Below, piece by piece: positions 46,028-58,527 of a stretch of DNA of 64,000 nt (the stretch's first letter is position 1; each line of letters opens with the position of its first letter). Location: the NCBI RefSeq assembly GCF_040712315.1, contig NC_134016.1, positions 20,071,890-20,135,889 on the forward strand. Direction: 5' to 3'. Position numbers and translations under genes: made by a program. The DNA comes from Castanea sativa (taxonomy: Eukaryota > Streptophyta > Magnoliopsida > Fagales > Fagaceae). The notes below the pieces were generated by a model, which saw only the letters and a list, made by a program, of their open reading frames with translations, searched no databases and was not told the origin of the DNA.

Positions 46028-48492
46028 CATGTTGATGAGAATCAACAAGTATTCAAGGATCCATTGCATGTTCCAGTTGGGCCTATTACAAGAGCAAGAT
46101 CCAAGAAAATCAAAGAATCACTTAATGGGCTGATTAAAGAGATTTGGGTTGATTCTAATGTAGGACATTCCAAGCTTGGCCCAAAGGAAGATGAAGGCGC
46201 AATAAATTTAATCAAAGCTATTGAGGGCTGATCTGGCTTAATTGGGAGTGATTTATGGCTGTTTGACTTTCCAGCTCTATATCAGTTAATGGAGATTTTT
46301 TCCTATTCTGGAGTTGTTATTTCAGACCAAATCTACCTGAATTTAGGGCTTTTATTATTTAGAACGTTTTTTTTAAAAGCTTTTTTCCTTGTTTTTAGGT
46401 GCATTTAATGCTTTTTAAGTCAAAAATTTGATTCCTGATATGGTAAGGTATTGTTGTGAAATTTTAAAATACTCGCAAGTGTACGAACCGTATCAAAGTA
46501 TAGTTTGATAAGAACGAGGTCGAACCCACAGGGACTTGAATGAACGTAGGAAAATTAATTAAATCTTAACCAAATTAATCTTAATCTAGTTTAATAAAAA
46601 TTGGTTGTTTTAAAATTAAATAAACTAAGCAAATAATCAAATTAAGCAAATAGTTAAACTAAGCAAATATATAAAGCAATAAAAAGATGTAAACAATCAA
46701 GGGAAAAGAATTAAGGTTTTGGAATCCGCCTTGTAAGTCATATCAGCATATATTTATGATCATTAATTTTTCCCAACTACTACATGATAATCTAGAAATC
46801 AATCTTGCTATCATGGAAAATATTCTCATTAAAATCTTTATTTTAAAAATCAAAAGCATGTTCTTCTTCGCATCACATGCTTTGTTGATCAAATCATCAA
46901 TTGTATCTATAGCCAAACAAATCACAAGATCATATCTAATTCTAAAAATCAAATCATAAATTGTATCCATTGACCGATAAATCACAAGCGATATCCAATT
47001 TCATAATCAAGAATTAATAAACCAAGCATTCAATTAATTAAGACAAATCCTATGATCATTAGAAAAACATGATTGAACTATATCTAGAATCTCATCTTAG
47101 TCAATTGATATGAAGCAAGAACAATTTAAATAATTATCTAACAACTAATGTGGGTAAAATCAAATCACATGAGACATTACTCATATAGTCTTAACAAGGT
47201 TTCATTGTATTATAAATTTAGCTACTCATAATAATTAAAATAAAACACAAGAATAAAAAACTAAACATTAAACTAGACAAATAAAATAAAACTAACTGTC
47301 ATGGAAGAAAACTATAATGTATCAACTAAGATGATTTGTCTATGATCATGGAAGCCCTGGAGACTTCTAGTTGATATGTTTATGCCCTAAAGAGCCTTTA
47401 AATAGGTCAAAGAATCCTATTACAAGTTGAATTCCCGTTTGGGGAAAATTCCAGATGAATAATAAATCTCACTTAACCGACAATTTTGGCCCATTCTTAA
47501 CGTCAGAATTCGGACTTTTGGTAAACTATCAAAGTTGTAGTCCTTTAAGTTAAATTTCCAGCCCAACTTGAATCATCTCAATTGGACATCTGAGCCTAAA
47601 GTTATGCCAAAAATACTAACTGATGTGCAGGCTATATCCTCAAGATGGAATTCAACTAGTCTCTTAATGGAGATATAAAATGATTCCCTGCTCCAATTGA
47701 GACTTAAATTTAATGGGTTGGTCTTTTTTAACTTCATCATAGCCACTTTAGTAAGAAATTACTAAAGTATGTAGCTTTATGAAATTGGATTTCACAAATC
47801 CACTGAATAACTTTAATTCCATTCTCCTACAAAAGGATAAGATGTAGTAATTTACAAAGTGGCAATCTACATTGATTATGACTTTGAGTTACTACGAATA
47901 TTTTATGAAGGGGTTACGTGTATAATAAAGTCTTGGGATATAATTTATGCAATAAGGCCTAGAGTGCAATTATATTTATATAGTGAGTATTTTAGAATAT
48001 AATTAATGGTAACTTTGGACTTGTCAAGAGTTTTATGGAAAAGCCCAAGACCCATTGGAGCTAGTGTCTTATTGGTCCAAACGTTTTGGTCCCACTCCAA
48101 GCCACACACGAAAGCCCAATTTTAAAGGCCTAAAAGGCCATTTGCTCTAATTAGATAATGGTTTAGTTATAAAGGGAGAAACATACATAGGATTTTTTAT
48201 TAGGCGTAAAATAATAAACGGTGTGTGATTCAAGTGTGAGACACACTTTCATTCTCCCCTTACTTGAGAGACCACACATCTTGGGCGTAAAGTGGAATTG
48301 GAGTGAAGATTAAAAGTGTTCCCAAGTGCTTCTAATCTTTGTTTTGAATTTCTCCACACCAAGGTACGCCATCTTGTTCTTAAATTCTGAAATTTACATA
48401 GTGCACGTTATCAACCATGAATGAAATAGATCATTGTTTGTTGCTTCCGCTATGTGTTTTGTATGAGATACAAAACCAGAATTTTTCCTTCA
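46028..48492. other. Gypsy/copia LTR composite block
   Basis: Bounded by GTTCA (46023-46027) and GTTCA (48493-48497) with satellite outside. The first 1.26 kb is gypsy 3' sequence: pol tail, then an LTR-like start CGCAAGTGTACGAACCGTAT near 46470. From about 47290 to 48490 the sequence alternates between the copia LTR (for example TATCAACTAAGATGATTTGT, then AAATTACTAAAGTATG) and unrelated LTR sequence (AAGAGCCTTTAAATAGGTCA, then AACTATCAAAGTTGTAGTCC) in patches of 20-150 bases, both in their proper order. The right end is clean copia LTR (CCTTCA). Such fine interleaving looks like an assembly consensus chimera; see findings. Confidence 0.7.
46032..46231 (+). pseudogene. Gypsy polyprotein C-terminal tail
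   Basis: Reads DENQQVFKDPLHVPVGPITR then ARSKKIKESLNGLIKEIW and stops TGA after KAIEG. The same tail (LHAPVGPITRSRSKKIKEAL) is at 63510-63600 on the minus strand, so both come from one Ty3/gypsy family. Only the last 60 codons are present here. The following 46232-46340 (GATTTATGGCTGTTTGACTT, then TCCAGCTC) matches the 3' region at 63370-63480 in inverted orientation. Confidence 0.7.
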
Positions 48493-51400
48493 GTTCACAT
48501 GCTTTGATGATCATATTCTCCTATGTCTATATGGATTGACGAGAGCGTGTTCTCCTGCCTATATGCCTTGATGCTCGTATGCTTGGACACTTTTATGATT
48601 GGATTCTCCTATGTTAACATGCTTTGTTGATCACATACATTTTAGTTCACATGCCAGACGATAGAGTGCTTCCATGTTTACATGCTTTAATGCTCACTCG
48701 CATTGATATCCACATGTTCGATATCCACACATGTGCATGCACATGGATGATGAAATGTCAATTGGCTTGAAGACTAAAGTGATTGTGTAGTGGGAAGTTT
48801 GTATGCTCAAATGCATTGATGATTTTTCTTGAATCATGAGATGATTGTGAGATTAGAGGTATGTGTACTAGGGTGCTTAAATACTCATATGCATGTATGA
48901 TATCATGATCACATGCTTGAATGTTGACATGCTTTGTCGATAAACTACTCACATTTGCCTTTGTAAAGATGATAAAATGCTCACATGTCTACTTACATTG
49001 ATGATCACATACTCCTATGCTCACTAGCATTGATGTTCACATATTTCGATGATCGTATGCTTATAAACACTAAATGTTGAGGTGATTGGTAGATTTGAGG
49101 TATGTGTACTTGGATTCTTAAATTCTCGTATGCTTTATGCTCTGATGATCTCATGATTATATGCTTTTATGATCAAATGCTTGTATTTTCTCATGCTTAA
49201 ATGCTATATATAAATTAAGTGCTACTCCTTCATAAGATTTATTTTTTAACCATATGTGAACACACTTGATCGACGATACATCTATACGTATGGAGACTGA
49301 AACGTTCACGTAGGGGAATGCTCAGGCACTCACATGTTTTGATGATTGTGCTTAAATCCTAAGGTTATTGAACGGTAAGATGCATGTGTACTTTGGGGTT
49401 TAAATGCTCATGTGCTTGTATGTTCGCATGCTTTATTGATCTTGTGCTCATATGTGTACTTGCTTTGACGATCATATGCTCTCATGTTTGCTTGCTTAGA
49501 TGATCACCGGCTTTCATGTTCAAATCTTTTGAAATTCACACTTTTCTATGTACACATGCTTTAATGATCATACATTTCTATGTTCACATGATTTGATAAC
49601 TTCGTGCTCATACATTTGGACAATTTGATGATTATATGCTCCTACATTCAAATGCTTTGATAATCGTGAGTTCACAATTGTTGATATTCACTCATATGAT
49701 ATTCATGCACATGTGCACACACTTGGACATTCGTTAGCTCAAATGCTTTTATGATTTTGCTTGAATGCTTAGGTGATTGGTAGATTTGAGGTATGTGTAC
49801 ATGGGTTCATAAATTCTCATATGCTTTAAGTTCTAATGATAACATGATTGTATGCTCTCTTGATCAAATGCTTGTATTCTCTCATGCTTAAATGCTACAC
49901 CTAAATTAAATATCACCCTTTCAAAAGATTTATTTTTTAACCACATGTGAACACACTCGTTCCACGATATATCTATATACTTGGAGACTGAAACGTTCAT
50001 GCAGTTGGATGCTCAGACACTTGGCTGCTAATATGTGTATAGACTTGGAGGCTTAAGATATCATGAAGTTGGACGTTTGTACGCTAAAATCCTTTGATGA
50101 TTTTGCTTGAATGCTAAGGAAATTGGTAGATTTGAGGTATATGTACTTGGGTTCATAAATTCTCATATGCTTTAAGCTCTAATGATCATATGATTGTATG
50201 CACTCATGATCAAATGATTGTATTCTCTCATGCTTAAATGCTACGTATAAATTAAGTGTCACTCCTTTAAAAGATTTATTTTTTACCACATGTGAACGGA
50301 CTGGATCGGCGATATATCTATGCGCTTGGAGATTGAAACGTTCATGTAGTTGGATGCTCGGGCACACACGTGCTTTGATGATTGTGCTAAGATCCTAAGG
50401 TAATTGAACGGTAAGATGTATGTGTACTTTGGGATTTCAATGCTCATGTGCTTGTATGTCCACATGCTTTGTTGATCTCGTGCTCACATGTGTACTTGCA
50501 TTGACGTTGGATGCTTGGGCACTCGCTTTGATGATTGTGCTTATATCCTAAGGAAATTGAACGGTAAGATGTATGTGTACTTTGAGGTTTGAATGCTCAT
50601 GTGCTTGTATGTTCACATGCTTTGTTGATCTCACGCTCACATGTGTACTTGCTTTAGCGATCATATGCTCTCATGTCTACTTGCTTTGACGATCATGTGC
50701 TTCTATGTTCACATGTTTTGATGTTCGCATGCTTTGATAATCTTATTCTCCTATCTCTATATGGATTGACGAGAACATGTTCTCTTGCCTATATGCCTTG
50801 ATGATCATATGCTCGGACACTTTTATTATTGGATGCTCCTATGTTGACATGCTTCATTGATCACATACCTTTAAGTTCACATGCTAGAAGATAGAGTGCT
50901 TCCACGTTTACATCTTTAATGCTCACACGCATTGATATCCACATGTTCGATATCCACACACATGTGCACACACATGGATGATGAAATGTCAATCGGCTCG
51001 AAGACTAAAGTGATCGTGTATTAGGATGCCTGTATGCTCAAATGCATTGATGATTTTGCTTGAATCACGAGATGATTGAGAGATTAGAGGTATGTGTACT
51101 AGGGTGCTTAAATGCTCATATGCATGTATGCTCTCATGATCACATGCTTGTACGTTGACATGCTTTGTCGATAAACTACTCACATTTGTCTTTGTTGAGA
51201 TGATAAAATGCTCACATGTCTACTTGCATTGATGATCACATGCTCCTATGCTAACTAGCATTGATGTTCACATATTTCGATGATCGTATGCTCATAAGCA
51301 CTAAATGTCGAGGTGATTGGTTGATTTGAGGTATGTGTACTTGGATTCCTAAGTTCTTATATACTTTGTGCTCTAATGATCACAAGATTGTATCCTCTCA

Positions 51401-53241
51401 TGATCAAATGCTTGTATTCTCTCATGCTTAAATGCTACATATAAATTAAGTGGTACTCCTTTATAAGATTTATTTTTTAACCACATGTTAACACACTTGA
51501 TCGACGATACATCTATACGTGTGGAGACTGAAACGTTCACGAAGTTGAATGCTCAGGCACTCACATGTTTTGATGATTGTGCTTAAATCCTAAGGTTATT
51601 AAACGATAAGATGCATTTGTACTTTAGGGTTTAAATGCTCATGTGCTTGTATGTTCACATGCTTTGTTGAACTCGTTCTCACATGTGTACTTGCTTTGAC
51701 GATCATATGCTCTCATGTTTACTTGCTTAGATAATCACCTGCTTTCATGTTCAAATCTTTTGAAATTCACACTCTTCTATGTACACATGCTTTAATGATG
51801 ATACATTTCTATGTTCACGTGCTTTGATAATCGTATGCTACTATGTCTACTTGCATTAAAGAGAACTTGTACATATGCCTATATGCCTCAATTCTCATAT
51901 GCTCGGACACTTCTATGATTGGATGCTCCTATGTTAACATACTTCTTTGATGATCACTTGTTTCAATGGTCATTTGCTCCCACGCCTACAAGGTTTAACG
52001 ATTACATGCCCACTTGCTTTTATAATTTTATGCCCATACGTTTGGATGATTAGATGATTATATGCTCCTACATTCATATGCTTTGATAATCACACACTCA
52101 TAAGCGTTGACATTCACATGTATGATATCCACGCACATGTGCACACACTTGGCTGCTAATATGTGCATAGGCTTGGAGGCTTAAGTGATCATGAAGTTGG
52201 ACGTTCGTACGCTAAAATCCTTTGATGATTTTGCTTGAATGCTAAGGTTATTGGTAGATTTAACGTATGTGTACTTGGGTTCATAAATTCTCATATGCTT
52301 TAAGCTCTAATGATCACATGATTGTATGCTCTTATGATCAAATAATTGTATTCTCTCATGCTTATATGCTACATATAAATCAAGTGTCACTCCTTCAAAA
52401 TGTTTATTTTTTTACCACATGTGAATGCACTTGATCGGCGACATATCTATGCGCTTGTAGACTGAAACGTTCATGTTATTGGATGCTCGAGCACACACAT
52501 GCTTTGATGATTGTGCTAAGATCCTAAGGTATTTGAACGGTAAGATGTATGTGTTCTTTGAGATTTAAATGCTCATGTACTTGTATGTTCACATGCTTTG
52601 TTGATCTCGTGCTCACATGTGTGCTTGCTTTGTTGATCATATGCTCTCATGACTACTTGCTTAGATGATCACATGCTTTTATGTTCACATATTTTGAAAT
52701 TCACATACTTCTATGTACACATGCTTTGGTGATCATACATTTATATGTTTGCATGCTTTGATATTTGTATGCTACTATGTCTACATGCTTTGAAGAGAAC
52801 TTGTACATATGCCTATATACCTTAATTCTCATATGCTCGAACACTTATATGATTGGATGCTCTTATGTTAACATACTTCTTTCATGATCACATGTTTCAA
52901 TGATCATGTGCTCCCACGCCTACATGGAATAACGATTACATGCCCACTTGATAACCTCCCAAAGGAGCTATGTCATTATTACTTAGAGGCCAAAGGTAAT
53001 ACGGCATATTATTAGTGTTTGATAAGAGTTATCATGATAACACTAATAATGAGAATAGTTCTCAATCAATCATAGTGTTTATAATAAACTTGCTACCAAG
53101 GAATTATAGACATGGGATTGGGTTGTTGTTGCATATATTATATTATGGTTTTATTAAGGTTCCATACTATATGCTTATATGCTAAATTGATAATGTCCAG
53201 TTTACTTGTTATATTCATGTTTATTATTTTCAAATTTTATC

Positions 53242-54062
53242 ATGGCATCATTTAGCCCACTTGTTGCTATTCTTAATCAAACAAACTGACTGGATCCAAC
53301 TATGTTGACTAGAAAAGAAATTTGGATATTGTTCTTACTGTTGAAGAGCACAAGTATGTGCTTACTCAACCATGTCCTAACTTTCCATCATTAGATGCTC
53401 CTATTGAGGAAAAATAGCGATATGATCGTTGGTAGAAATCTAATGAGATGGCTAAGTGTTATATCCTTGCATCTATCTCAAATGTTCTACATCATCAAAT
53501 GCAGGATGTAGAACTAGCTTTGGACATTATGCTAAGTCTGAAGGAGATGTTTGGTGAGCAAGGCCGTTCTGCAAGGCAAGAAACTATGAGGCAGATTTAT
53601 AATACCAAAATGGTTGAAGGCACTTCAGTTAGAGAGCATTGTCTTAGGATGATCTCTAATCTGAATACATTGGAAGTTTTAGGTGCCGATATTGATGAAG
53701 AATCCCAAGTGGATATGATACTCCAGTCACTACCAGAATCATTCAAGGAATTCAGACTGAATTATGATATGAACAAAAAGGTTTATTCATTGTCTGAATT
53801 GATGAATGAGTTGGTGGTGGTGTAAGGCATCCTTAGTACTTCTAGTGTTGAGGCCAATGTGGGTGAAGCTTTTACTTCTCAACCTAAGTCGAAAGGTAAG
53901 GGTAAGAAGAAGAAGAAGAAGAAGGACTTTACCAAGCAAGATGGCAAATTGCCTTAGGAGTTGCCAACAAAGGAAAGAAGGCCAAAGGAAAATGTTTCCA
54001 TTGTGGTGAGAAAGGACATTGGAAGAGGAATTGTCTAATTTTCAAAGCTGCAAAGAATAGGG
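53242..54062 (+). pseudogene. Copia gag, broken
   Basis: Begins MASFSPLVAILNQTN and stops at once (TGA); one frame over the expected sequence continues KLTGSNYVD, with TAG where Trp is expected, then LDIVLTVEEHKYVLTQPCP. More stops follow (EEK*, RW*KSNEMAKC). From 53448 to 53822 a clean UBN2-type gag frame runs LASISNVLHHQMQDVELALD to the SLSEL region. The CCHC knuckle CFHCGEKGHWKRNC (53990-54035) lies in another frame after a stop. Packaging protein of the retroelement; not functional. Confidence 0.85.
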
Positions 54063-54064
54063 GT

Positions 54065-57000
54065 ATGAAAAGTTCATTTCTTCTTGAAATATGTTTAGTA
54101 CAGAATCCCACGGATTCCTGGTGTGTGGATTCAGGTTGTACTAATCATATCTGCAATTCCTTGCAGGGGTTTCAGGAGACCAGAAAGTTGAATGAGGGAG
54201 AACTATTTCTTACTTTGGCTGATTGGAGCAGGATTCCGGTTGTAGCTGTTGAAGTGTTTAATTTATGCTTTGAGTCTAGAGTTTTAATATTGGAAGACTG
54301 TTTGTATGTACCTAATGTTCTTAAGAATTTAATTTCTACAACTTATTTAGGTATGCATGGATATTGTGTTATCCTGAAAGGCAATGTTGTAATAAATAAG
54401 GATAAAATGTTTATCTGTTCTGGCGATATTATGGATGGTCTTTATATTTTAACTCCTAATAAGCATGAATTATACAATTTTGAATTAGATGATAGGTCTC
54501 ATGTGAAATCATTAAAGAGAAAGTTTCATTCTTCTAATGATGCATATCTTTGGCACTTGATGATTTTCCAGTTTGTGAATCTTGTTTGGAGGGTAAAATG
54601 ACCAATCGACCTTTTAACGTAAAAGGTAGAAGAGCCCAAGAGTTGCTTGAATTAGTTCATACAGATGTATGTGGTCCTATGTCAACCTAAGTAAAAGGAG
54701 GTTATGAGTACTTCATCACTTTTACGGATGATTACTTAAGATATGGTTATGTGTACCTAATGAGACGAAAATCCGAAGCCTTTGAAAAGTTCAAAGAGTT
54801 TAGAGCTGAAGTTGAGAATCAATTAAGTAAATGCATAAAGGCCATTCAATCTGATCGAGGTGGCGAATACCTTCTTGGGAATTTCAAGGATTACCTAATT
54901 CAAAATGGGATTGTATCCCAATTGACTACACTTGGAACTCCCAAAAAAAATGGTGTAGCAGAGAGAAGGAATAGGACTTTTTTAGAAATGGTTAGGTCCA
55001 TGATGAGTTATTCAACTTTACTGGTTTCTTTTTGGGGATTTGCACTAAAAAATGCAATATACATTTTGAATTTAGTTCCATCAAAATCTGTTCCCAACAC
55101 ACTCAAGGAATTGTGGAGTGGACGCAAGCCTAGTATTAAATATCTCCACATTTGGGAATGTCCAACACATGTGTTGAAAGGGAAGTCTGATAAGTTGGAA
55201 GCAAAAACGGAAGTATGCATGTTTTTAGGGTATTCAAAGGAAACTAAGGGTTTTTTACTCTATAATCATAAGGACAATAAAGTGTTTGAAAGTACCCATG
55301 CCAAATTTTTGGAAGATGATTATGTGAATAAGTTTAATCCTAGAAGTAAAGTTGTTTTGGCTGAAATAGATGAACCTATAGTTGAACAACCAATGGATGA
55401 AACTAGGGGATGATGTAGCTGTATTAGATACACCACAAGATACTACTTATGAGATGTCTAGTACACAAGTGCCTCGTCGTAGTGGGAGAATTGTTCGGTC
55501 TCTTATAAGATTTATAGGTTTGGGAGAAATTTATAAAGCTATCTCAGAAGAGGCTGAATCGGATCCCTACACTTATGAAGAGGCAATGAATGATATAGAT
55601 GCACATCATTGGGTCCAAGCTATGAAATCTGAATTAGATTCAATGTATTCCAATCAAGTTTGGGATCTTGTAAAGGCACCTAACGGCATTAAATGTTGGT
55701 TGCAATTGGGTTTACAAGAGGAAGAGAGGATAGATGGAAATGTTGAAACTTTTAAAGCAAGACTAATGGTGAAAGGGTATACACAAAAGAAGGTATTGAT
55801 TATAATGAAACCTTTTCACCAGTAGCCATGCTTAAATCTATCAGAACTCTCATATCCATTGCTGCTTATTATGATTATGAGATTTGACAAATGGATGTCA
55901 ATACTGCATTTCTTAATGGCAATCTTGAGGAAGAAATCTATATGTTGCAATCAGAAGGTTTCATAGCAAAGAACCAAAAGCTTATGGTATACAAGTTGAA
56001 AAGGTCCATTTATGGACTTAAGCAAGCATCTAGGTCATGGAACATTAGATTTGATCAAGCAATCAAGTCATTTGGTTTTGAACAAAATCTTGATGAACCA
56101 TGTGTGTACAAAAGATAATGAGACAAAGTAGTAATGTTCCTAGTGCTTACTGCTCATTGGAAATGATGTAGGGGTGATGTCATCAGTAAAAGTTTGGTTG
56201 TCAAGCCAATTTGATATGAAGGACTTAGGTGATGCTAACTATATTCTAGGGATCAAGCTTTGGCAAGATCGCAAGAAGAAGATGTTAGGTTTGTCACAAG
56301 TTGGATATATAGATAAGGTTCTAGAACGGTTTAGCATGCAAAACTCCAAGAAAGGATTACCTCCTTTCAGACATGGAGTTCCTCTGTCTGATGACCAAAG
56401 GCCTAAGACTCTTGAGGAAGAAAACATGATGAGCCAAGTTCCCTATGCTTCTGTAGTGGGAAGTCTCATGTATGCCATGCTTTGTACTAAGCCGGATATT
56501 TGTTATTCAATTGGCATGGTCAGCCGATATCAATCAAATCCAGGACTTAAACATTGGCAAGCTGTAAAGCATATTCTGAAGTATCTAAGGAGAACGAGAA
56601 ATTATATGCTTGTTTACCATAGTAAGGATTTGATTCTCATTGGTTATACAGATTCAAATTTTTCAGTCAGATCTTGATTTCAGAAAATTCACTTCTGGTT
56701 GTGTGTTCACCTTGGGAGGTGGAGCCATAAGTTGGAGAAGTGTTAAGCAATCTTGTATTGTCGACTCCACCATGGAAGTTGAATATGTTGCTGCTTGTGA
56801 AGCGGCAATGGAAGTTGTTTGGCTCAAGAAATTCCTTTCTGATCTTGGTGTTGTGAGAATTGAGCAAGTTCCTATCACATTATTCTACAACAATAGTGGA
56901 GCGGTTGCACAATCCAAGGATCCAAGGAATCACAAGAAAGTAAAGCACATAGAGAGAAAGTACCACATCATCCGAGACATTGTTGCTCGTGGAGATATAG

Positions 57001-57122
57001 TAGTAGAAAAGATTGATGGTGCAAAGAATCTAGCGGATCCCTTTACCAAAGCCTTGCCCCAAAGGACTTTTGAGTCACATTTGGAAGAGATGGGAGTTAG
57101 ATTAGTGCTTAATAGTCTTTAG
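54065..57122 (+). pseudogene. Copia pol, broken in several places
   Basis: Protease-like WCVDSGCTNHIC at 54119-54155. The integrase segment (SDRGGEYLLGNF near 54850, KNGVAERRNRTFLEMVRSMM near 54945) runs to 55413. The RT starts near 55600; KARLMVKGYTQK (55758) is followed by a frameshift, then AMLKSIRTLISIAAYYDYEI and a stop in place of Trp, then QMDVNTAFLNGNLEEEIYML. The YVDD catalytic loop is missing: after FLVL (near 56145) a small deletion jumps into HWK. RT thumb 56174-56677; a frameshift at YTDSN leads into RNase H (VDSTMEVEYVA, HIERKYHIIRD, ADPFTKALP), ending TAG at 57120. No complete enzyme can be made. Confidence 0.9.
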
Positions 57123-57136
57123 GGCAAGTGAGTGAT

Positions 57137-58523
57137 TGTTGGGATGTGTGCCCTTAAATATTGGGACATTATGACATTATGTATGATGCTATGTATGACA
57201 TTATGTATGACTTAATGTTGTAATTAATAAAGTTGTTTTATTATTATCTAAAAATAATGGTAACATGAATATTGGGACATTATCATATAGTCCATGAGAT
57301 GCATAGTATGTGATCTATGTGATTTAGTCACAGAAGATATAGATTACAAGTTCTTTGTAAACTCAGAATTTTAGTTCGTAGTTGGTGATGAATTTGGGCA
57401 TTTCATCTGTGAAGACTATAATATATCAACTAAGATGATTTGTCTTGATCAAGGAAATGGAGATTTCTAGTTGGTATGTTGATATGTTTTTAGTGTTAAG
57501 ACATATTGAATTGGACCGCTGTGAGATTTATTATTCTCATAACGACTGTCAAATGAATAATAAATCTCACAACTTCTATTTACATGAACTCTTAATCCTG
57601 AGAGAATAATGAACTTGATCATGAAGTGTAGGTTGCTTTGATATATCAGGAGTGAGAGCTAGAGTAATGATCAAAACCTCAGTATGTTGAGCAGCCACAT
57701 TAAATGTTGATGGAACATATATTCTTAAGATGGAATTCATAGTCTCTTAATGGAGATGTAAAATATTTCCTTGAGATAACTTTCATGGGTTTGGTTATTC
57801 AGAGCGTTAGGCCTAACCACTTTAGTAAGGAGTTACTAAAGTATATATTTATGGAATTGGATTTCATAAATATATGATGAATAACATTAAAATGATTAAA
57901 CCGGATACTCAAGGAATTAAGATGTAGTAATTTATAAAGTGGCAGTCTACATTCATGACTTTGTATTACTACGAATATTTTATGAAGGGGTTGTATGTAC
58001 AATAAAGTCTTGGGATATAATTTATAAATAAGGCCTAGAGTGCAACTATATTTATATAGTGGTATTAAATATAGTTAATAGTAACTTTGGACTTGTCAAG
58101 AGTTGACAAAAAAGCCCAAGGCCCACTCCAAGCCACATACTTAAGCCCAATTGGAAAGGCCTAAAAGACCAGCCTAATTAGATAATCAGTTAGATATAAA
58201 GGAAGAAACATACAGAATTTTGTGTGTGTGAGACACTATTGTAAAATGGTGTGTATGTGAGTGAGGAAATGCCTCTCTCTTATTCTCCTTTGAACTGATT
58301 GAGAGACCACACTTCTTGGGCGTTAGTGGAATTGGAGTAAAGTTTGAAAGTGTTCCCAAGTGCTTCTAATCTTTGTTTTGAAATTCACCGCTTCAAGGTA
58401 CACTCTCTTATTTTTAATTTCTGAAACTTATATGGTGCATGTTATCAATTACGAATGAAGTAGATCCATTTATTTTTCACTGCGTATGTCTTGTATGCGA
58501 TACAAAGATGTATTTTTCCATCA
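57137..58523 (+). mobile_element. 3' LTR of the copia element
   Basis: Starts TGTTGGGATGTGTGCCC 15 bases after the pol stop and ends TTTTTCCATCA. It contains the family landmarks (GATATATCAGGAGTGAGA, ACTTTGGACTTGTCAAGAG, CACTTCTTGGGCGTTAGTGG). 1387 bp, close to the solo copies. Downstream sequence is a different repeat, not satellite, so the two flanks do not match. Confidence 0.9.
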
Positions 58524-58527
58524 CATT

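Larger units (their letters stand above)
30391..52950. repeat. Large degenerate satellite array, about 13 kb net
   Basis: Everything outside the listed insertions is built from a roughly 32-bp subunit such as CTTGCTTTGATGATCACATG followed by CTCACATGTCTA, with shortened and expanded versions. Longer units recur: block A (GATATTCACATGTTTGATAT, CACACACTTGG, AGGTATGTGTACTTGGG) and related block B (TAAATTAAGTGTCACTCC, AAGATTTATTTTTTAACC, CACACACTTGA, GGTAAGATGTATGTG). A and B alternate about 14-17 times each, giving a higher-order period of roughly 0.85 kb (42-44 kb) to 1.2 kb. Copies differ by many substitutions. Minus-strand frames (31694-31954, 34446-34688, 36291-36566, 48758-48952, 50989-51183) share HIPLISQSS..SS.IINAF, but they are the repeat read in one frame. 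Confidence 0.9.
52950..58523 (+). mobile_element. 5'-truncated copia retrotransposon
   Basis: Satellite stops at about 52950. Then come a non-coding leader (to 53241), gag, zinc knuckle, protease, integrase, reverse transcriptase and RNase H in Ty1/copia order, and a 3' LTR. No 5' LTR or TGGTATCAGAGC-type primer site precedes gag, so the 5' end is lost. Multiple stops and frameshifts make it non-autonomous. Its 3' LTR defines the family of the solo LTRs in this window. Confidence 0.9.

Noticed and set aside
30391..52950. CRISPR-like array of direct repeats with spacers
   Set aside because: Repeats are degenerate and variable in length, with no constant spacers or cas genes, in a plant nuclear context; it is satellite DNA.
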